A stretch of DNA of 12,906 nt from Deinococcus humi (lineage in GTDB: Bacteria; Deinococcota; Deinococci; Deinococcales; Deinococcaceae). The first letter of the stretch is position 1. Each line of letters begins with the position of its first letter. Made by a program: the position numbers and the translations under genes. Shown in pieces: positions 9,000 through 12,906 of the stretch. The notes under the pieces are model-generated. The model had not been told where the DNA came from. It did no database searches and worked only from the letters and a program-made list of their open reading frames with translations. Location: NCBI RefSeq assembly GCF_014201875.1, contig NZ_JACHFL010000040.1, positions 1-12,906 on the forward strand, given 5' to 3'.

Positions 9000-9019
9000 A
9001 TGAATTGGCCGACAGTATC
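9000..9019 (-). repeat. IS1182-type terminal inverted repeat, right
   Basis: This is the perfect complement of 7306-7325. It lies just upstream of the minus-strand transposase start and likely overlaps its promoter. Confidence 0.92.
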
Positions 9020-9026
9020 AGATGTG
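9020..9026. repeat. Target-site duplication, right copy (AGATGTG)
   Basis: Second copy of the 7-bp duplication. Translation across the joined copies restores the IS6 transposase segment DEMCTTV. Confidence 0.85.
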
Positions 9027-9541
9027 CACGACGGTGAGCGGCGTTCGTCACTGGCTTTGGCGGGCCGTGGATGAGTATGGCTTCGTGCTCGACATTTTGC
9101 TCCAGCGCACCGAGACACTGATGCTGCGAAGACCTTCCTGACAAGGCTGCTGGGTGAATATGACGTCCCAGAGGTCATTCACACCGATCAGCTCCGGAGC
9201 TTCGGGGCTACGGAGCCGCGATCCGGCAGATCCCGAGTCTGGCCGACGTTGATCATCAACAGGTGATCTCCACGGCGCGCTGTAACAATATTGTCAAGCA
9301 AGAATACCGATTCACACGGCGACAAGAGCGCAGTCAACAGGGATTCAGACGACGGAAACGCGCTCAAGAATTCCTGAGTTTGCACACCCGGATCACCAAT
9401 CTCCACCATCATTCCCGCACCAGTGTTTTCGCCGCAGTGAGAAGAAGCAATCAGATGCAAGCGTTCCAGACGTGGTCAACCGTCGCGGCAGGGGTGGCCT
9501 GAAGTTTAGGTCACCCCTGCCCTCCGTCTGCCGGAGGACAA

Positions 9542-9558
9542 GTTAAGGCAACACAACC
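9542..9558 (-). repeat. IS6 right terminal inverted repeat
   Basis: GTTAAGGCAACACAACC, the perfect 17-base complement of the left end at 7015-7031, 40 bases after the transposase stop. Confidence 0.9.
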
Positions 9559-9681
9559 ACCGAAAATCTTCAAGTCTTGCTCCTCCCTTTTCCCTCGCTG
9601 GGACGATCAGAGAGTGAAGTTGTCAGCTACTGAGGTCTTGGACATATCTACGCTGTTTAGGCTATGTGTAAAACGCTGTCT

Positions 9682-9763
9682 GTAACACGGTTTGAACTGT
9701 GTGATCCTCGAGCATTCGAGATTTTTAGGTCGTAACACAACCTGAACATGCGGAGCCTATGTT
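9682..9763 (+). promoter_or_regulatory. Upstream control region of the rhodanese-DUF4396-oxidase operon
   Basis: Two related 16-mers lie exactly 50 bases apart: GTAACACGGTTTGAAC (9682-9697) and GTAACACAACCTGAAC (9732-9747). The first sits in an imperfect palindrome, ACACGGTTTGAACTGTGT (9685-9702, outer ACAC/GTGT and inner GTT/AAC arms matched). The second is followed after CCTGAACA plus nine bases by TATGTT (9758-9763), a plausible -10 element. The same arrangement precedes the truncated rhodanese at 3443-3474. Inference: two binding sites for one regulator, possibly metal- or thiol-responsive. The regulator itself is not in the window. Confidence 0.5.
9707..9726 (+). terminator. Short hairpin with T-run upstream of the rhodanese
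   Basis: CTCGA and TCGAG pair around GCAT, followed by ATTTTT. It could stop transcription arriving from the IS stack before the operon promoter. The stem is only 5 bp, so the call is tentative. Confidence 0.35.
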
Positions 9764-9781
9764 GTTAGTCAGGAGATTGGC

Positions 9782-10245
9782 ATGATCCGTACACGAACGA
9801 TCGTCACGCTGATGGCCCTCTCTGGGACGGCGCTGGCCCATCCGGCAGGCCAGACCGTCCGTGTTCCCGGAGGCTCATACTCGCAGGTATCGCCACAAAG
9901 GCTTTACGCCCAACTGAACACCAAGGACTTCATCCTGATCAACGTCCATGTTCCCTATGAGGATGAATTTCAGCGCACCGACCTCTCCGTGTCCTTTAAT
10001 CAGATAGAGAGCGCCCCAGCCCTACCTCGTGAGAAAAATGCCGGACTCGTGATCTACTGCCGCTCGAGCCGCATGAGTGCCCTGGCCGCGCGCGCCCTCG
10101 TTCGCGGGGGCTACACCAACGTGCGTGAGTTGCGCGGCGGCATGAACGCCTGGACAGCAGCAGGCTGTGGGCTGAAATTCTCCTCGGGCGCATCCCTCCT
10201 TCAGCCGACCGCCGTCCCCACTGTAAGCTCTCCTAAGGGCCAGCT

Positions 10246-10249
<4 letters not shown>
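9782..10249 (+). CDS. Exported rhodanese-domain protein
   Basis: This 155-residue protein has a Sec signal peptide (RTRT, then hydrophobic IVTLMALSGTALA) that would be cut at ALA-His20. The single rhodanese domain follows: GGSYSQVSPQRL, FILINVHVPYEDEF, and the active-site loop IYCRSSRMSALAARAL with Cys93, then YTNVRELRGGMNAW, the typical closing segment. Rhodaneses move sulfane sulfur through a Cys persulfide. The loop CRSSRMS has Ser where CRSG is more common. Outside the cytoplasm it could supply persulfide or bind a thiophilic metal. AGGAG (9771-9775) six bases upstream fixes the start. The stop overlaps the next ATG (ATGA), so the two genes are translationally coupled. The 25-residue tail is low-complexity. 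A truncated paralogue lies at 3493. Confidence 0.85.
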
Positions 10250-11013
<764 letters not shown>

Positions 11014-11014
11014 C

Positions 11015-12358
11015 ATGAACGATCACCCAGATGCACCATCATCCGCTCCAGAACCTGGTGGCATGCTTATAGCCCCCAGCGTCACGCGGCCTCAGATTAC
11101 GGCTATCACCCTCCTGAGCGTCCTGGCCCTCGCGGCGGGTGTCGGCCTGGCCGCTGGGTACGGTGACCTGGGCATGAGTACCCGCAGCATGGCCAGGAGC
11201 CAGGGCATGTCAGGAACGGACATGGGAGGTGGCGCTCCCATCAACTCAGTCCCCGCTGATTCGCAAACCATGCCCGGCATGGACATGGGCGGAGCGTCAT
11301 CCACGGCGGCCTCGACGCCTGCACCACTCAGTCAGCTGCCGGAAACGCCCCTCCAGACGCCGACCCGCATGGGCACGCTGGTCATGCCGCCGGGCATGAT
11401 CATGACTAAGTCAATGAGCATGGACGCGATGCGCGACATGGCCGCCGTGGATCTGAACTTGGTGACCTACGCGGCGCCGCCAGAGGCGCGGGGGGATCAG
11501 CCCCTGACGCCCACCACCGTCGACGGCGTCAAAGTGTTCAACTTTGAAACCTCACTGATTCGCTGGAACATCCTGCCGGATGTGCAGGTGGCGGCTTACG
11601 CCGTGAACCGTCAGGTACCAGGGCCGCGTTTGCAGCTTACCCAAGGCGACCAGGTGAGGATCAACGTGAAGAACACGCTACCGGAGAGCACCACCATCCA
11701 CTGGCATGGCCTGATCGTGCCCAATGCTATGGACGGCCCAGCGGACGTGACCCAAAAGCCGATCGCACCGGGCCAGACCTTCACCTACGCGTTCAGCGTG
11801 AACCAAGCCGGCACATACTTTTACCACTCCCACCGGAGTCCTGACCGTCAGCAAGGGCTGGGCCTCTACGGCGCACTGTTGGTAGCCCCAAAACGTGCAG
11901 CGGCCGAACCCAAGGCTGATCTCGAATACACATTGCAACTCCAAGAATGGCTGCAACGGGAGGGTTATACCTTCCCCGCAATGATCATGGAGGGTGCGCT
12001 GCCAAACTTCTTCACCATCAATGGCAAGGCCTATCCGGCCACAGATACCATCCGCATGCGTCTCGGCCAGCGGGTTAAACTGCGCTTCATTGGCAGCAAC
12101 AATAACTTCGTGCATCCTATGCACGTGCATGGTGGCCCATTTGAGGTGGTCGCGCGGGATGGCGAGGTGCTCAAGGAAAATGGGCGCTTCCTGGCCGACA
12201 CTCTCAATGTCGGCCCCGGCCAGCGATACGACGTGCTTTGGACGGCACAGGCCAGGGGCACTTGGCTGATTCACTGTCATATCCCCCATCACACCACCAA
12301 CGACAACGTTGAGCAGGAGGGAGGCGGTGGACTGACGATGAAAATCGTGGTCGAGTAA
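11015..12358 (+). CDS. Membrane-anchored multicopper oxidase with Met-rich N-terminal segment
   Basis: This 447-residue protein oxidises a substrate at a type 1 copper and passes electrons to O2 at a trinuclear cluster. All four copper motifs are present: HWHG (His229, His231), YHSH (His271, His273), HPMHVHG (His367, His370, His372) and HCHIPHH (His420, Cys421, His422, His426). At Cys+10, where the axial Met or Leu usually lies, there is Asn431. A single hydrophobic segment at about 28-48 with a short polar N-terminus looks like an uncleaved anchor. Residues 54-142 are rich in Met (15 in 89, including TDMGG and PGMDMGG), a pattern seen in Cu(I)-binding regions of cuprous oxidases. ATG 11015 is preceded by GAAGGGA. 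It is the last gene of the rhodanese-DUF4396 operon. Laccase-like and cuprous oxidase roles are both possible. Confidence 0.92.
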   Translation: MNDHPDAPSSAPEPGGMLIAPSVTRPQITAITLLSVLALAAGVGLAAGYGDLGMSTRSMARSQGMSGTDMGGGAPINSVPADSQTMPGMDMGGASSTAASTPAPLSQLPETPLQTPTRMGTLVMPPGMIMTKSMSMDAMRDMAAVDLNLVTYAAPPEARGDQPLTPTTVDGVKVFNFETSLIRWNILPDVQVAAYAVNRQVPGPRLQLTQGDQVRINVKNTLPESTTIHWHGLIVPNAMDGPADVTQKPIAPGQTFTYAFSVNQAGTYFYHSHRSPDRQQGLGLYGALLVAPKRAAAEPKADLEYTLQLQEWLQREGYTFPAMIMEGALPNFFTINGKAYPATDTIRMRLGQRVKLRFIGSNNNFVHPMHVHGGPFEVVARDGEVLKENGRFLADTLNVGPGQRYDVLWTAQARGTWLIHCHIPHHTTNDNVEQEGGGGLTMKIVVE

Positions 12359-12514
12359 GGGTTGTTCCTGCCGGATTCCAGCCAATCGGAGCTGAACTGT
12401 CCCAACCCGCTGGTCATAGCCTATGCACTTTATTGATAACGGCATCAGTTTGCATTGGTCTCCTCCACCCTTGGTCACGCCCACATTGTCAGGCAGGCAG
12501 ATTGTGGGCAGCGA
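12359..12514. other. Spacer after the oxidase gene
   Basis: I see no gene or good terminator here. GGGTTG (12359) and CAACCC (12403) could pair, but the loop is too long for a terminator. On the minus strand a strong GGTGGAGGAG sits before an ATG at 12455, whose frame stops after 13 codons. It may be the start of another dead gene that once followed the HIT gene. Confidence 0.4.
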
Positions 12515-12748
12515 TCATGAGATCTGCGCCGCCCGGATACTCCGAGCCACATCAGCGAGGTCAAGCTGTTCGAGCACTTGATAGCTGGTGCTCACCTCGT
12601 CGGGCTGCTAGCGGGGGAGAACATGGACGTGGTAGTAAAAGACATCCTGCCCTGCCGCGGCTCGGTTGCTCTGAAGGACGGTGATTCCTTGTGGAGCAAA
12701 CGTCAAGTCGAGAAGTGTCGCGACCCGTTGAGGGTGACCCAGTTTTGC
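12515..12748 (-). pseudogene. HIT-family (histidine triad) protein, C-terminal remnant
   Basis: On the minus strand the frame reads LGHPQRVATLLDLTFAPQGI, then TVLQSNRAAAGQDVFYYHVHVLPR, the signature region of HIT nucleotide hydrolases/transferases. A TAG at 12608-12610 follows (TGG would give RWQPDEV), and the frame resumes as QPDEVSTSYQVLEQLDLADV to a TGA at 12515-12517. The usual HxHxH core appears as YxHxH, so the first His has been lost. The N-terminal half of the family's usual 110-140 residues is missing. The break falls just beside the IS5-family left end at 12763, which suggests that insertion disrupted the gene. It is certainly not a working enzyme. Confidence 0.75.
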
Positions 12749-12762
12749 GGTTCTTCCGTTAA

Positions 12763-12906
12763 GAGCCTGAGGACAGAACGGGCCGGGCTATGTTCCAGAT
12801 ATGGTCGAGCAGCTCGTACCCGATGACCTGTGGGCGCTTGTTCAACCGGTGATTCCTCCACCACCAGTCCGATCCCGCGGTGGTCGTCCACGCCACTGTG
12901 CCCGCC
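12763..12906 (+). mobile_element. IS5-family insertion sequence, left end (continues past the window)
   Basis: A transposase start at 12801 is preceded by GAGCCTGAGGACAGAAC (from 12763), which resembles the GAGCCTG ends of the IS427 group of IS5. TTAA (12759-12762) directly precedes it, in keeping with TA-rich targets of that group. The right end lies outside the window, so the exact boundary and the target duplication cannot be checked. Confidence 0.6.
12801..12906 (+). CDS. IS5-family transposase, N-terminal 35 residues (partial)
   Basis: The frame from ATG 12801 reads MVEQLVPDDLWALVQPVIPPPP, then RSRGGRPR. This is the standard opening of IS5-family (IS427-group) transposases, the DUF4096-type N-terminal domain with an LxDxxWxLVxPLLPP pattern and a Gly-Arg-Pro stretch. 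It runs open to the last base. No DDE residue is inside the window, so integrity is unknown. A strong ribosome site is not evident upstream. Confidence 0.75.
   Translation, partial: MVEQLVPDDLWALVQPVIPPPPVRSRGGRPRHCAR

Larger units (their letters stand above)
7306..9019 (-). mobile_element. IS1182-family insertion sequence inside the IS6 element
   Basis: This 1714-bp element has perfect 20-bp terminal inverted repeats at 7306-7325 and 9000-9019 (outer bases GATACTGTCGG). It is flanked by the 7-bp direct repeat AGATGTG at 7299-7305 and 9020-9026. It carries one minus-strand transposase and no passenger gene. Removing it with one repeat copy rejoins the IS6 reading frame exactly. Confidence 0.92.
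7055..9502 (+). pseudogene. IS6-family transposase, interrupted and frameshifted
   Basis: The N-terminal part (7055-7305) reads YRHRFPMTIIQHAVWLYHCFPLS and then, in another frame, VSHETLREWCIKFVPLF, before returning to HREPCRGSRWYLDEM, which carries the first catalytic Asp. Joining across the inner element gives LDEMCTTVSGVRHWLWRAVDEYG with no frame change, confirming the insertion point. A lost C near 9099 (CAGCGCACCGAGAC) restores DAAKTFLTRLLGEYDVPEVIHTDQ (second Asp). About eight extra bases near 9203-9213 disturb the SYGAAIR segment. The frame from 9263 to the stop at 9502 carries RRQERSQQGFRRRKR (third catalytic residue, Glu). With the 1.7-kb insertion and several shifts it cannot make an active enzyme. 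Confidence 0.9.
7015..9558 (+). mobile_element. IS6-family insertion sequence, split by an IS1182-family element
   Basis: Perfect 17-bp terminal inverted repeats, GGTTGTGTTGCCTTAAC at 7015-7031 and its reverse complement at 9542-9558, bound the element. Removing the inner insertion and one target copy leaves 823 bp, normal for IS6. The 8 bases outside each end (CTTCAATC on the left, ACCGAAAA on the right) do not match, so no target duplication remains. The adjacent sequence has probably been deleted or recombined since insertion. Confidence 0.9.

Noticed and set aside
11678..12484. A 268-codon minus-strand open frame opposite the oxidase
   Set aside because: It is a shadow of the multicopper oxidase gene, whose four copper motifs prove the plus strand.
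12578..12826. An 82-codon plus-strand open frame after the oxidase
   Set aside because: The opposite strand reads as HIT-family sequence, and the plus-strand product resembles nothing known.

Overview
The window is high-GC bacterial DNA that reads like a Deinococcus genome. The protein styles, the family-typical insertion sequences and the small redox and copper genes all fit, but this is an inference from recognised sequence, not a database result. It looks like an accessory, decaying segment between housekeeping genes of the cell envelope: the end of a penicillin-binding protein at the left and apolipoprotein N-acyltransferase (lnt) in the middle on the minus strand.

Left third (1-4260). 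After the penicillin-binding protein tail comes a dead ArsR-type regulator overlapping a dead, truncated MFS transporter (636-1400). Their original frames can be rebuilt by undoing five single-base indels and one stop. An intact thiol-redox pair follows: a CcdA/DsbD-type membrane electron carrier (1502-2464) and a TlpA-type thioredoxin on an Lgt-like membrane domain (2484-3314). Next are a truncated exported rhodanese that lacks its active-site Cys (3493-3837) and a small exported thioredoxin-fold protein with a single Cys (3834-4253).

Middle (4260-9560). About 0.8 kb has no recognisable gene and ends in an IS110 transposase remnant that abuts the convergent lnt gene. Right of lnt lies a stack of insertion sequences: an IS3 transposase tail, cut by an 823-bp IS6-family element with 17-bp terminal repeats. 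That element is split by a 1714-bp IS1182-family element with 20-bp perfect terminal repeats and a 7-bp target duplication. Every transposase in the stack is broken.

Right third (9560-12906). An intact, tightly packed operon encodes an exported rhodanese (Cys93), a DUF4396 membrane protein with a conserved His-Cys motif, and a membrane-anchored multicopper oxidase with a Met-rich N-terminal stretch. The arrangement suggests a copper-handling or extracytoplasmic sulfur/copper redox unit. Its promoter-proximal block is shared with the dead rhodanese copy 6 kb away, which links the two redox loci. Downstream lie a minus-strand HIT-family pseudogene and the first bases of an IS5-family element running off the window.
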